Below, piece after piece: positions 12,101 through 22,919 of a stretch of DNA of 64,000 nucleotides. A program made the position numbers and the translations under genes. The stretch lies in the NCBI GenBank assembly GCA_025594325.1, contig JANHCV010000001.1:558001-622000 (forward strand). The letters are read 5' to 3'. This stretch comes from Blastocladiella emersonii ATCC 22665 (lineage: Eukaryota > Blastocladiomycota > Blastocladiomycetes > Blastocladiales > Blastocladiaceae). The notes under the pieces are model-generated. The model was not told where the DNA came from, did no database searches, and was given only the letters and a program-made list of their open reading frames with translations. The stretch's first letter is position 1. Every line of letters begins with the position of its first letter.

Positions 12101-13475
12101 CTGCGGGACCGATGATGGCGGCTTGGCCTCGTGCGCGAGCAGCGTGCCCGTCTGCGACTGCGGCGGCGACAGGAGCCCGCGCGAAGTCGCGACGGACGCC
12201 GGCGCGGTCCCGATCCGCGGCGGCGTGTCGGAGGTCGGCGGCGGCGAGACAGCGATGGCGCGCGGGGGCGATGGCGGGTTGTTGTTCCCGGCGGTGCTCG
12301 ACGGCGAGGGGGAGGAAGCAGGGAACGCGTCGTCGGCGGCGGGCTGGAACGCGTTACGGACCACGGCGACGAGCGTCGACATGCTGCCGCGGATCCCGTG
12401 CGACGGCGTCGCGGTCCCGCTCGTCAGGCCGCCCCCGCGGCCGCCGCCCCCACCGTGCGCCTGCGCGGGCGGGACGCCGAGGGTCGACGACGCGTGGTAG
12501 TGGTGCGGCGGGGTGTCCGACGTCCCCGGCACGTTGAGCCCGAGCGAGCTGACCTGCACCGCGGGCGACTGCTGCTGCTGGATCTGCATCTGCGGCGCGC
12601 CTCCATCGAGCGCGAGGCGGGACCCCCGCAGCGGTTCGTTCCCCGTTCCCGCAGAATCGGGCGACAGCGGGCCGAGATGGAGCACCGACGCGCCACCAGT
12701 CCCGCCGGACAGCATGCGCGACGACGAGATGTTGCCCATGAAGTGGTCGACCATGAGGTACCCCGAGCTGTGGCGGAACTGGTCGGTGCTGTCCTCGTGC
12801 GAGCCATGGGCGACGTCGATGTCGCCCGACGCGAGGTGCGAGTCGGACGCGGACGTCGAGCTCGACGAGTGCACCATGACGCGCGGGCTGAACCCGGCGT
12901 CGAGCGCCGACGCGTGCGACGCTGCGCGCGCGCCCAGGCCGGCGACGGCGGGAGAGCGGACGGCAAGGCCCGTCGCGGGGGGCAGGGTGAGGATCGGGGC
13001 CGCGGCGAGCGACGGGCGCGGGCCCGCGGGGTACGCGGCGGCCTCGGAGCCCGGCTCGCGGACGAGCGGGACGGGTGGTGCGGAGGCGGTGCGGCCGGTT
13101 CGTGTCACTAGACATGAACGATCCGTCAGCACACATCGTCGGCGCGGTGAGAGCGCCATCCGTACCGTTGGGTATAGACATGCGCGCAATCGGCTGCGAG
13201 ATGCCGTCAATCGAGACGGTGATAGCCGTCGGGCGCGCGGGCGGCGGCGGCAGGCTGGCGGGGATATCGCAGCTCGACCCGGTACTCGCCTCGCGCCACT
13301 GCATGAGTCCCTGCAACTTCTCGGGGCCGAGGCGGCCGAGCCGGTCCTGGCTGTCGAAGGTATCGCTCTCGGCATCCTGGCTGCTTCGGTTAAGCCGGTC
13401 GTGCGACTCGTCGTCCTCGTCCGACTCGTCGAGCCGCGCGTAGGCGCCGCGCTGCGCGGCCTTGGATGGATCCAT
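9165..13475 (-). CDS. Cyclic-nucleotide-binding voltage-gated-type ion channel (CNG/HCN superfamily), non-canonical pore
   Basis: Twelve exons: 13475-13166, 13107-11845, 11786-11405, 11346-11154, 11097-10997, 10928-10756, 10683-10589, 10526-10426, 10360-10292, 10229-10196, 10136-9951, 9878-9165. They join in phase to 1,206 aa, and almost all introns are GTACG...TAG of 55-70 nt. Residues 1 to about 490 are low-complexity and probably disordered. S1-S3 follow from about 515. S4 reads LRMLRLLRTGR and S5 KTLVFSVFLSHIDACAYWIL. A C-linker (SLDSQAG..., FSELPKPIRVDVNIHLYY) leads to a CNBD with the phosphate-cassette motif FFGEFALFSNVLRTATART. The tail has a basic/alanine coiled coil and a Ser-rich end. 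Where GYG(D) is expected the pore reads ALYFMPREIKTM, so ion selectivity is unclear. Likely a plasma-membrane channel gated by voltage and/or cNMP. In blastocladialean zoospores a CNG channel acts in phototaxis; that role is inference here. Confidence 0.88.
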
Positions 13476-13901
13476 TCGAGTTCTTAATGCATGTAGTCTT
13501 CAGTTCGTTACTAGGCGGGAGAGAAAGGAGAGGGAGGAGGAGCATGTGTAGGCGAGTGCGGCACGCGCCGCGCGCTTGTCTCCCTTCGCGTCGTCTTGGC
13601 GCGGAGAGCGCGCCCTTGGGGGAATGCCGCTGGCAGAGCGCGCGCGGGCGCGTGGTTCCGCCGCGGGACGCTCCGATATTCCATGCGTGCTGGTAGAAAT
13701 CTGCGAAACAAGGGACGTTGGCGCGAGGAGAGGAGGCGACGCGTCGCGCCACTGCCACGCGGCGGGTGCGAGACGCGCGTGAGAGACTTTTTGGCACCGG
13801 GCGAAGTGTATCGCTCGCTTCCAACATTGATCACTATCAGGGGACACCCGAAGTCGCGGCCCAGGTATAGTCGTATTTTACACACACACGCAAAACTGCC
13901 G
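13476..13901. other. Intergenic, 5' region of the channel gene
   Basis: A 426-bp gap between the channel start (13475) and the stop of the next minus-strand gene (13902). It should hold the channel promoter. No specific element recognised. Confidence 0.5.
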
Positions 13902-15638
13902 TCAGTGCGACGGCGCGCCGCCCGCGGGCGTCTCCTCGTTGAGCCCGTTGAGCACCTTGTTGAGGGCCCACCCGCCGACCGACTTGACAGCACCAGACGC
14001 TCCGCCGACCGACTGCGCGACGCTGGCGACGGTCGACACCGTGTTGAGCAGGGTGCCGAGGTCGTCGGGGAGCCCGAGCGCGGCGGGCAGAGACGCGGCG
14101 GACCCGGGGCCCGTTGCGTACGGGTACGACGGGTACGGGTACGGCGGAGGCTGCTGCTGGTAGTACGCGCCGGCGACCACCTGCTGCTGCGGGGGAGGCA
14201 CGGCGCCAGCGTACATGGACAGGGGGCGCGGGGTGTAGGGCACGGGCACGGGACCGGCAGCAGCAGCGGAGGTCGAGGAGGTGGTAGAGGCTGGTGGTGC
14301 GGCGAACATGGACATGGGCCGCGGGGTCGGGGTAGTGGACCGCGGGACGGCCGAGTTACGCAGGAGCTGCAGGTCGGGCGACGCCGAGGGCGAGCTGCGC
14401 GCCGACGTCGAGCCCGCGTCCGTGCCAGTCGCAGCAGCGCCCGTGGTGGAGAGCGAGGAGCCGTAGCCGCGCAGATGAGGCTGCGACGCGGCGACGCGGA
14501 GGGTCTTCGCGGGTTGCTGCGAGGTGGTGGCGGGGGCAGAGGTTGGAGAGGCGGTGGAGCCCGAGAGCGACAGACTGGCGACCGAGGCAGCGCGGCGGAG
14601 CACGGCGCCGGCGGCCGAAGCGACCATGCCCTGCACACCACCACCGCCACTGCTACCCGAGTCGGCCCCGCCGCTGGCCGCGCCCGACGAGGTGGACGAG
14701 GTGCGGACCGAGCCCGAGATGGCGCTGTACTCGCTGCGCGTGTCGTCGAGCGGGACCGTGGCGCTGGCGCCGTGCTCGCTCGCGGTGTCAATGACGACGC
14801 GGGGCGGCGTGGAACGAGATACTGGCTCGTCGGCGTCCTCGAACTGCGGAGCAGCGGCGGCAGCGTCCTCGTCCTCCTCGTGCAGGGCCGAGTTGACAAT
14901 GGAGCCGAGCAGGGGCATGCCGCCGACGCGGTCGCGGACCTGGTAGGCGCGGTCGAGCTTGGAGATGGTGTCGCCGGCGCCCGTGAGCGAGAAGGCGGTC
15001 TTGAGGGCCGAGCCCACAAACCCGGCGGCGCGCTCGGCGGTGCCCGTGCGGTTCGCGGCGGGGGTGCCCGAGCGCGACTGCGCGTCGTCGCCGGCGGCCG
15101 CCGCCATCTCGTCGTCCTCCTCCTCCTCATCGTCACCGAGGTCAGGCACAGCGAAGGTGGTGGCGGGGTCGAGCCCGGCGGCGACACACCACTTGACGCG
15201 GGCGTCGTCGAACGCGGCCTGGGCAGCGGCGCGGCGGGCGTCGCGGGCGTCGATGCGGGTGGCGAGGTGGTCGAGGCGCAGGCGCTCCTCGTCGAGGTAG
15301 CGAGCGTAGCTGGCGAGGTGGTCGCGCGCGGCCATGAGGTGCTGGGCCTCGGTCTGCAGGCGGGCCTGGCGCAGGCGCAGCTGCTCCCACAGCTGCAGCG
15401 TCTGCAGCGACATGGAGAGCGTGCGCGAGATCTGGTCGTGCGCGTTGGCGAACCACGCCTCGTCGTCCACGTCGACGGCGGGCGGCTCGAGCGACGCAGA
15501 GTACGGGTCGAGGCTCACCGAGGGTGCGCTGCCGGCGGGCTGCGATGATGACGAGGATGGCGGCTGCCCGGCGGCCGCGCCGGTCGGTAGTGGGGCGGCG
15601 GCGGCGGAGGCGTCGGTGCCGCGGCGAAGAAAGTTCAT
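13902..15638 (-). CDS. Hypothetical coiled-coil protein, 578 aa
   Basis: Single open frame from an ATG at 15638. The N-terminus (1-55) is Ala/Ser/Pro-rich. Residues about 55-150 form a helical, probably coiled-coil block (HDQISRTLSMSLQTLQLWEQ, then LRQARLQTEAQHLMAARDHL). An acidic run DDEEEEDDE follows near 175. The middle is Ser/Ala-rich, with a Tyr/Pro/Gln-rich part near 445-500. The C-terminus is Gly/Val-rich and amphipathic (VGGASGAVKSVGGWALNKVL), which could associate with a membrane. No signal peptide, transmembrane segment or known domain seen. The strong GC codon bias matches the core genes, so it is very likely real, but I cannot assign a function. It is divergent from RRN3 across a 565-bp gap. 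Confidence 0.75.
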   Translation of the reverse strand: MNFLRRGTDASAAAAPLPTGAAAGQPPSSSSSQPAGSAPSVSLDPYSASLEPPAVDVDDEAWFANAHDQISRTLSMSLQTLQLWEQLRLRQARLQTEAQHLMAARDHLASYARYLDEERLRLDHLATRIDARDARRAAAQAAFDDARVKWCVAAGLDPATTFAVPDLGDDEEEEDDEMAAAAGDDAQSRSGTPAANRTGTAERAAGFVGSALKTAFSLTGAGDTISKLDRAYQVRDRVGGMPLLGSIVNSALHEEDEDAAAAAPQFEDADEPVSRSTPPRVVIDTASEHGASATVPLDDTRSEYSAISGSVRTSSTSSGAASGGADSGSSGGGGVQGMVASAAGAVLRRAASVASLSLSGSTASPTSAPATTSQQPAKTLRVAASQPHLRGYGSSLSTTGAAATGTDAGSTSARSSPSASPDLQLLRNSAVPRSTTPTPRPMSMFAAPPASTTSSTSAAAAGPVPVPYTPRPLSMYAGAVPPPQQQVVAGAYYQQQPPPYPYPSYPYATGPGSAASLPAALGLPDDLGTLLNTVSTVASVAQSVGGASGAVKSVGGWALNKVLNGLNEETPAGGAPSH

Positions 15639-16203
15639 GGTGGGTGCGCAAAGTCTAGTGGCGGCAAGTATACATGGAGAGCGAGTGTTGGGTTGTGGGA
15701 GAGGAAGGAGGCGGCGGGCGGCTAGGGAGCTTTATGGTCGAGCTTCCCCAGCCGCCACGTTGCCGTCGCCGTTGCTGCCCACGCCCACGCCGACACGGAA
15801 TGACGTCGCCGTCGCCGTGGTCGGTCGCTGTCATGGCCGACCGTTTCATCGCAAGCGGCCGGCGTAGTGCTGTGGGAACTTTCACGTGGGGGGGGGGGCG
15901 CTGTTGCGCTTTCAAACGGGGACCGGCCCCAGGTGGCATCACTGTGGCGCCGCGTTCGCCCGCCCTTCTGGAGCGGGAGAGCCGGCGCACGTGGGCGTGG
16001 CGTGCTCACCCGGGTCCCTGGCAACGGTCACGCGGCGGTGGCGTGCGCAAACACGACCAGCTGCGAATGAGTCGGTGTGCGGCGCGGTCGCGCAGGGGGC
16101 CAAGGCGCTGCGCCGCCCCTCGCCTTCTCCCAGTCTGATCCGGTTCCTCCCTCGCCTGGCCCAACCCGCAGACACCACCACGAATCCCGCAACCACAACC
16201 ACC
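15639..16203. promoter_or_regulatory. Divergent intergenic region between the coiled-coil gene and RRN3
   Basis: 565 bp between two divergent ATGs, so it should contain both promoters. A run of ten G is present near 15890-15900. No TATA box or named element can be supported. Confidence 0.4.
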
Positions 16204-19200
16204 ATGGCGCCCGACACCACCATCCTCATGCTCGTCTCGTTCGTGCAGAGCGCGCTCCGCTCGCGCGCGCAGGGCAGCTCCGAGGGCCTCGACGACATCC
16301 TCGCCGAGCTCGCGCGCCTCGCGCAGGACCCGGCGCCTGAATCGTCGGCGCGCCTCGTCGGCTGGCTCACCGCCATCAACCAGTCCGTGTCCAGCATCTC
16401 GCGCCACGACGCGCGCCTCGTCGACGCCCTGCTCGCCCTGCCGTGGCTCTCGCGCGACGACCACCTCGCCGCCGCCGGCCGCCACCTCATCGAGAACCTC
16501 GCCTCGGCGCAGCCACACTACGCCGTCCCCATTGTCCGCTCGCTCATCAAGGCCATCCACTTCCGTACGTGTTGCGCTGCTGCTGCCTCCCGCTGTCGCT
16601 GTCCCCCGCTCGCTCGCTCCCCACCCACTCGCCTTGGACGACGCCCTCGCTTGCTCTCGCTCGTGCCCGATGACGACGACAACCTTGGATTTGACGGATG
16701 AATTGGCTGGTGGTGATGGCGATCGCCTGGATTCGGCGACGGAGGATGATGGATCGATGGACGACGATGACGATGACGATAATGGATGGACTGGGATGCC
16801 CGCACACGCGCTGTTCTCCTTGTACATGTGGCCCGGCCCCCTCGTCCAGTGGACGCTGGGATCTCGGCGTGGGTCCGCGCTCTCTCCCCGAGGCGCTGTA
16901 CATTGCTCATCTGGGATGCGGCGCAACTGCGAGCGACCGCGTCCCGGAACTACTGACCTACCCCTCTCCTTGTATGACCGCCTTCTGCTGCGCTCGCCGC
17001 GCGCGCGATACCCGCAATACGCGCTCTTTTGAACTTTCTCGCGGCTGGCGGGCGTGTGGCCGGTTGCCGGACCTTGCGCGCTGGGCTTCTACTACCACTC
17101 GCGTGCTCCTCGGTGCAGTCCGATCGTGGTTTTTGGGCAGCCCGCGCCGCGGCTCGTCATGGGTCGCGGCGCACCCGGGTCCCCTTCCCCTCGATGCTCG
17201 GCATGCGCGTGTGCCTGAGCCTTCTCTACCGGACCTAGGAGGAGCACCGCACCTCGCCCTGCTCGCTACACGTCCTGACGTGCGCGCGCAAGCAACTCCA
17301 CATGCGACTGCGCCACCCGCCCCACGCCTCCGCCCACCATGTTCCGCTGCTGCTGCTGCTGCCGCCGGTGCTGCTGGTATTCGCCTCGCACCGCTGTACG
17401 CACGCACGCACGCACGCGTTCATGCAAACTGCTGATGTTCTGCCTCACGCTCGCGCACGCGCTCGGCTCGGTCGTCGTGTACACTAATCTGACGCGCTCC
17501 CGCACACACGCCCTCTGTGGCCTCTCCCGCACTGTTTTTTTTTCACTCTTGATGATGTACGAACCTGCACTGGTACTGCTTGGGGTACCCGTGCCGTTCT
17601 TTTTTTTACCCTCCTATACTACTGCCTCTACTGGTCGCCGTGTCGTGTCGTGCTCGCTGCTGCGCCGCGTTGTGGCCGTCGCCGCCATTGGCTCGCGGTT
17701 GGTCCGGCTCTGGGCTGACTCGTCTCACTCACCGTGGTGCTCTCCTTCGCTCTTGCACGTGCTGATTTGTCGTCATGGTCCCGACCTCGCACCCGCCGCG
17801 GCGATCCTCCCCGCCTCAGTGCCGCCGTGCACGGCCCGATCGACGGAGATCGAGGCTGGAGATCCACCCGCGCGGCGTGTTCGAGCGGGGCCATCAGTCG
17901 GCGCGCAGCGAGGGCGCCCACGCGTGCGATTCGATGCCGCTCTGCCTCCTCGGCACCCAGAGCTCGGTTTACAGCGTTGGGATGTCGCTTCATCCAACGC
18001 CCCGACCGCGCGACCATGGCCACGGCCTCGGCCCGCGTGCGCTACTCGCCGGCCGACCGACCGACTACACCACCCTACCGGCTTCAGCCTCTTGCCGCTT
18101 CTCTCGCGCCAGTCGTCGCACGACGTGTACTCGTCCTCGTTCCGCGGCGTTTGTCTCTTCAGCGCCGCGGAGGGGATCTGGGTACCGCGCGGCGACAGGC
18201 GCCCGTTGGAAACTTGTTTGGAATTGACGGACTGGTTCTCCCTCGCTCGAGTTGACGCTGCTGGCTCTCGCTGCTCGCCTTCCCTGCCCTACCCTCCCTA
18301 CCTCGACAACTACCCCACCCTCCTCCCCACGGCCGCGCACGCAGCCCGACTGACCCTCTCCCCCCGAATCCAGGCCGTCTGCCTTCGACCGAGTCGATCC
18401 CCGAGGACGTGTACTACCACCGGCTGCACACGACGCTCAGCAGCGTGCTCGCCATCAACCCGGCCGGCCCGTCGTTCGTGATGCCGCTGCTGGCGTCCGA
18501 GTTCCCGCACCGACGACTGCCCCTGCCCGAGCAGCAGGCTTACGTCGACAACCTCCTGCGCATCCTCTCGTACGCGCCCGTGCTCCGCGAGCAGGTGTTC
18601 TCGCTCATCGTCGACCGTATCGTGCAAATCGACGTACGTTTATTTCGGGGCTTCGGTTTTGATCGGGGCAAGCGCTCACCTCTTCGCGCGCACGCGTCAA
18701 CAGATCGAGCTCCAGGTCGACGTCGACGACCTCACGGGCAACCCCGACGACGCCCAGTTCCTGTTCGAAATGGACGGCATCTCGCCCGATGGTCTGCCTG
18801 ACGCTGGAGCCGCCAACGCGTCCGACTCGCTCGACGCCGCCGGCGTGGCCGCCAACGGGTCCAGCAATCCACACGGCGACGGGGGTGATGATGATGACGG
18901 CGACAGCAGCGACGACGAGAGCGACGCGGGCGGTCCGATCGCGACCAACCTGTCGGCCGAGGCGCTCATGTTCAAGCTCGACACGCTCCTGTACGTGCTG
19001 CTGACGCACGTGAACAGCCCGGCGGCGACGCAGCACTGCACGCGCGACGAGCTGTTCGCGATGCTGCTGCGCATCTTCGGCGACGTGATCCTGCCGACGC
19101 ACAAGTCGCGGCACACGCAGTTCCTCGTGTTCCACCTGGCCGGCCAGGCGCCGCAGTACATTGACGCGTTCATGGGCCTGCTCGTGCGCAAGGCCGTGTC

Positions 19201-20305
19201 GCCGTCGGAGCCGCCGGTGATTCGCGTGGCGTCGGCGCTGTACGTGGCGTCGTTCATCGCGCGCGCGAGCTACCTGCAGCCGTCGGACGTGATCAAGTGC
19301 TTCACGTTCCTCGCGCAGTGGTGCGCGACGTACGTGGCGCAGCACGAGCACGACGTGGCGTACCCGGACGTGGACCGGTTCGCCGTCTTCTACGCGGTCG
19401 CGCAGGCCGTCCTGTACATGTTCTGCTACCGGTGGCGCGAGCTCGTGGCGCACCTCGGCCCGCACGGCGGCCTGCACGGGTTCGAGTCGGTGATCCTGTC
19501 CAAGTTCAACCCGCTCAAGGTCCTCCCCGCACCCATCGTCGCCGAGTTCGCCCGCCTCACCCACGAGCTCGACATCATGTACTGCTACGCCGTCATCCAG
19601 CGCAACAAGCGCGTCTACATCCCGACCAAGCCCGTCATGCAGCTCGGGCCCGGCCACGCCGCCGCCCCGCCCGCCGCGTCCGCCCTCGACGGTGTCTTCC
19701 CCTTCGACCCGTGCAAGCTCCCCATGACCTCGACCTTCATCGACCCCATCTACCGCCTGTGGTCCGACACGGGCGCGCACCCGTCGGTCGCCGCGTCGCC
19801 CGACGTGCCCGCCGCCGAGCTCGCGGCACCGCACGATCCGGCGTCGCCGCCATCCCCGCCCATGCCGTTCGCGCACCACGGCGACCTCGCGACCGCGCCC
19901 AACAGCCGCAACGCGAGCTCGACGGGTACCTCGCGCCGGCGACTCGCCCCCGATACCGGCGGTGCCGGCGGCGCCGTCGACGGCGCCCAGGTCGCGCAGC
20001 AGCTGCTCTCGGTGGTCGGGTCCGGCTCGTCGCCCGCGTCCCCGCGCGCGATCCCCGTCCCGATCCGCGGCGGGTCCACGTCGCCGCGCGGCAGCGGCAG
20101 CCACCTCCGCGCCACCACCGTGTCGCCGAGCGCGGGCCGCGGCTCGTTCGCCATGTCGGTCGACGACGAGGACGGGTCCAGCAGCAACGGCGGGATGATG
20201 TACGACCCGTCGCTCGTGGTGTCGGGCATGGAGGCCATGAGCATCTCGCCCATGGCGCAGAGCAGCGTGCTGATGAACCAGCTCGGCATGGCCGTGCGCC
20301 AGTGA
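16204..20305 (+). CDS. RRN3: RNA polymerase I initiation factor RRN3/TIF-IA
   Basis: Three exons: 16204-16564, 18374-18633, 18704-20305, joining in phase to 740 aa (human RRN3 651, yeast 627). Intron 1 is about 1.8 kb, against 41-75 nt for nearly all others here; intron 2 is 70 nt. RRN3 bridges Pol I and the promoter-bound core factor to start rRNA transcription in the nucleolus. The HEAT-like repeats are recognisable: VASFIARASYLQPSDVIKCF, then FYAVAQAVLYMFCYRWREL, then ILSKFNPLKVLPAPIVAEFA and ELDIMYCYAVIQRNKR, in the same order as in animal and yeast RRN3. An acidic insert (DGGDDDDGDSSDDESD) lies about residue 270; such loops carry regulatory phosphosites in the family. The last 150 residues are Ser/Pro/Ala-rich and extend beyond the family norm. 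Its stop is only 33 bp from the convergent RNR stop. Confidence 0.93.
16565..18373 (+). other. Unusually long RRN3 intron 1
   Basis: 1,809 nt with a GTACGT donor and CAG acceptor. The exons it joins restore the phase (HFR/RLPSTESIPEDVYYHRLH). The interior is pyrimidine- and repeat-rich in places (CTG runs near 17345, CGCA runs near 17400). A long plus-strand frame (17339-18481) crosses the acceptor but has no recognisable domain. No nested gene can be supported. Confidence 0.75.
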
Positions 20306-20338
20306 AAAGTTAAGTATCACCCAAAAAATATATCAAAA

Positions 20339-22606
20339 TCAGATCGAACACACGTTGTTGTCGCAGTACCGCTCCATCTCTGGATCCGTCCCGCCCGCGG
20401 CCCTCGATACCGCGCGGCTCAGCGCAGCGTTCCCGCCGAGCTGCGCGACCATCCTCGCGTACGTCTCCTCGTCAATCGCCTCGTACGGCATCTGCGCGTA
20501 GGCCCCCGCCTCGACGCGCGGCAGGAACGACACGCCCTTGAGCTGGTACTGGTAGAAGTCGAGCGCGCGGTGCAGGTGCGGGCCCTCGGTCGCCGGGTCG
20601 AACGTCACGGTGCAGCTCACCTGGTTGTCGCTCCAGTGCCGCTGCAGGAACGCCGCGAGCGCGAGCTGCTCCCACATCGACACCTCGGACAGCGGGCGCA
20701 CGTCGCCGCCGAAATCGATCGGGAACGTCGCGACCACCGTCGAGTCCTCGGACCCGACCGCCGGCTCGACGTGGTACCCGGCGTCCCGCAGCGCGGCGAC
20801 GAGCGGCGAGGTGCGCGCGAGGCGCACGCGCCGCAGGCAGTACCGCGACTCGGGGAAGTGCATCCCCGGCGTCGCGCCCGCGAGCAGGCTGACGGTGCCC
20901 GACGGCTTGACGGTAGTCGTCTTGATGGACCGCGGGATCGCGAGCCAGTCGGAGACGGCGGCGTCGGCGGCCGCGACCTCCTTGTACCCGCGGTCGCACC
21001 AGTCGCGCAGCGTGTCGATGCCGCGCGCCGCGACGAACTGCGCGACGCCCGAGATGCTGCACCCGATGCGCCGGTTGCGCAGCATGACGCGGTTCGACCG
21101 CGGCCAATGGGTGCGCGCGAGGGTCACGGTTTTCGCGTACAGGTGCGCGAGGCGCAGGGTCTCGGCAAAGTCGGCGTAGTCGGCGTGGTTGTGCGGGAAC
21201 GTCTCGACGAGGCAGCACAGCTCGTAGCTCTCGAGCGTCTGCTCGAGACACGGGTTGCCGCCGCTCGCCTTGGCGTCGCGGTGGTCGGGCGCGTCGGCCA
21301 TGCGCCCGTACGCGCGCGCGTTGTCGAGCCAGAAGAAGCCCGGCTCGCCATTCACGCGCACGCGCGCCGCGAGCGGCGCGTAGTCGGTGTGCCCGACGGT
21401 GCAGAACACCGAGTTGTTGGACGTCCACCCGTACGCGGCGCGGTGCGGGTTCTTGGCGTAGTCCTTGAGGTCCACGAAACTCGCGTCGTCGGCGTCGCCG
21501 AACGCGATCTCGGCCGTCCGGCGCACGTTGCCGGCGACCACGCACTTGCCGATCAGGTTCATGATGTCCACGATGGTCGTCGACGACAGCGGCGCGCCGC
21601 GGTTCGCGTCAAGGACCCCGCGCACGGCCACGTGCAGGTCGCGCAGCACGTCGGGCCCCGAGGCGACGCCGCCGAACCCCTTGATCGGCGTGCCCGCGGG
21701 CCGGATCTTCGTGTAGTCGAAGACGATGGGCGCGCGGCGGCCGCCGTCAAAGTAGCTCTCGATGAGGAACCCGAGCGACGCGACCCAGCCCTCGCGCGAG
21801 TCCGGGATCGCAAAGGTCGCGGGCGGCTTCGCGGTGCTGGGCCCGTGCACGACCGATTTTTTCGAGCCGTTGGCGCCCTTGGTGTCGAACCCGACGCCGA
21901 CGCCCAGCATGCTCGCGTCCATGAGGAACGTGAGCGGGTCCGACATGGCGTTGCCCGCGTCCCACATGTCGGCGGTCGAGACGAAGGCGCAGTTGTTGAG
22001 GGCGGCGAACAGCCCGCGCTTCTCGGTGATGGGCGACCCCATGGCCCACAGGCCGCGGCCGGGCGGCAGGAACTTCATCTTGAAGATGCGGTCGTACATC
22101 TTCTGCGCGGTGGCCTGCGCCTTGCGCGCGTCCCACCCGAGATGGTGCGCCTCGATCCACCGCTTCTGCAGGTTGAAGGTCCCGTTGACGACGCGCGCCA
22201 CCGTCTCGTGCCACGTCTCGTTCCCGCCGTCGGGCGTCAGCCGCGAGTACGTCCGCAGGTACACGAGCTCGCCCAGCCCGTTGAACCCGAACGGCGGCGC
22301 CACGTCGCGGTACTTGGCCAGAAACGTCTCGGTCAGGCGGAAGTCGGGCGACGTCGACGCGCGTAGGTGGAAGTCGGCGACGAGTGCCGGCTCGGTGTTG
22401 GGCAGGAGCGCCGCAGCCGACCGCGCGGGTTTCGGCGGGAACGCGATGCTGCGCGTCGTCGGCTTGCCGCTCTCGGGAGCGGCGGGCGGCTCGGCCGCGG
22501 GCGTCGACGACGTCCACCTCGCGGTACTCGCAGCGGGTGGCGCAGCGAGCCGGCGGAGCGCCGCTGCCCGCGCCGGCGCGGAAGTCAAGCGGATGGCGCG
22601 AATCAT
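20339..22606 (-). CDS. Adenosylcobalamin-dependent (class II) ribonucleoside-triphosphate reductase
   Basis: Intronless, 755 aa from an ATG at 22606. It reduces NTPs to dNTPs by a thiyl-radical mechanism started by homolysis of adenosylcobalamin. Landmarks of the monomeric Lactobacillus-type RTPR are visible: NNCAFVS with Cys206 (reducible pair), GVGVGFDTKG, and NPCLEQTLESYELCCLVE with Cys453 (thiyl radical position), Glu455 and Cys464 at the canonical spacing. VSCTVTFDP follows, and the C-terminal redox pair is CDNNVC (Cys748/Cys753). The first 40 residues are Arg/Ala/Ser-rich with no acidic residue until about 39 (MIRAIRLTSAPARAAALRRL), like a mitochondrial presequence; localisation is inference. 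Class II enzymes are known from a few eukaryotes, including non-Dikarya fungi. Host-like base composition gives no sign of recent transfer. It shares a 313-bp divergent promoter region with the FAM184-like gene. Confidence 0.95.
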   Translation of the reverse strand: MIRAIRLTSAPARAAALRRLAAPPAASTARWTSSTPAAEPPAAPESGKPTTRSIAFPPKPARSAAALLPNTEPALVADFHLRASTSPDFRLTETFLAKYRDVAPPFGFNGLGELVYLRTYSRLTPDGGNETWHETVARVVNGTFNLQKRWIEAHHLGWDARKAQATAQKMYDRIFKMKFLPPGRGLWAMGSPITEKRGLFAALNNCAFVSTADMWDAGNAMSDPLTFLMDASMLGVGVGFDTKGANGSKKSVVHGPSTAKPPATFAIPDSREGWVASLGFLIESYFDGGRRAPIVFDYTKIRPAGTPIKGFGGVASGPDVLRDLHVAVRGVLDANRGAPLSSTTIVDIMNLIGKCVVAGNVRRTAEIAFGDADDASFVDLKDYAKNPHRAAYGWTSNNSVFCTVGHTDYAPLAARVRVNGEPGFFWLDNARAYGRMADAPDHRDAKASGGNPCLEQTLESYELCCLVETFPHNHADYADFAETLRLAHLYAKTVTLARTHWPRSNRVMLRNRRIGCSISGVAQFVAARGIDTLRDWCDRGYKEVAAADAAVSDWLAIPRSIKTTTVKPSGTVSLLAGATPGMHFPESRYCLRRVRLARTSPLVAALRDAGYHVEPAVGSEDSTVVATFPIDFGGDVRPLSEVSMWEQLALAAFLQRHWSDNQVSCTVTFDPATEGPHLHRALDFYQYQLKGVSFLPRVEAGAYAQMPYEAIDEETYARMVAQLGGNAALSRAVSRAAGGTDPEMERYCDNNVCSI

Positions 22607-22919
22607 GGTGTCGATGCGTTGCGAGAGATGCGATTTATTCGAGTGCGTAGTTGTGGTGTCTCAGTCCGCGAAGAGAGGGCGAGGACTCTCCGCGGTCACT
22701 CCGCACGGGTTGCGCGGAGGTCTCGCAAGGATCCGCGCCCGCGCGAGCGAGCCAAGCCACAATGGCCTGAGACACGCGTCAATCGGCCGTCACGTGGCAA
22801 GCACGCGTGTCTCGCAGCGAGACGCGTCGCGTCGTGCTCGGCCGCTCGGGTCGGCTCGGTGCTGAATCTAGCTTGTGCGGAACCGTAACGATGTCCGACT
22901 CCATGAAACGCACCACGCC
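22607..22919. promoter_or_regulatory. Divergent promoter region, class II RNR / FAM184-like gene
   Basis: 313 bp between two divergent ATGs. No TATA box or riboswitch-like element recognised; cobalamin control by a riboswitch is not expected or seen. Confidence 0.4.

Noticed and set aside
17339-18481. A 380-codon plus-strand frame within RRN3 intron 1
   Set aside because: It reads across the RRN3 acceptor into exon 2 in the wrong frame, has no recognisable domain and has composition expected of non-coding GC-rich DNA.
18605-20320. Long open frames antisense to RRN3, RNR, DHX15 and other core genes
   Set aside because: They are Arg/Ala/His-rich mirror products of strong third-position GC bias. 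The opposite strand carries the recognised proteins.
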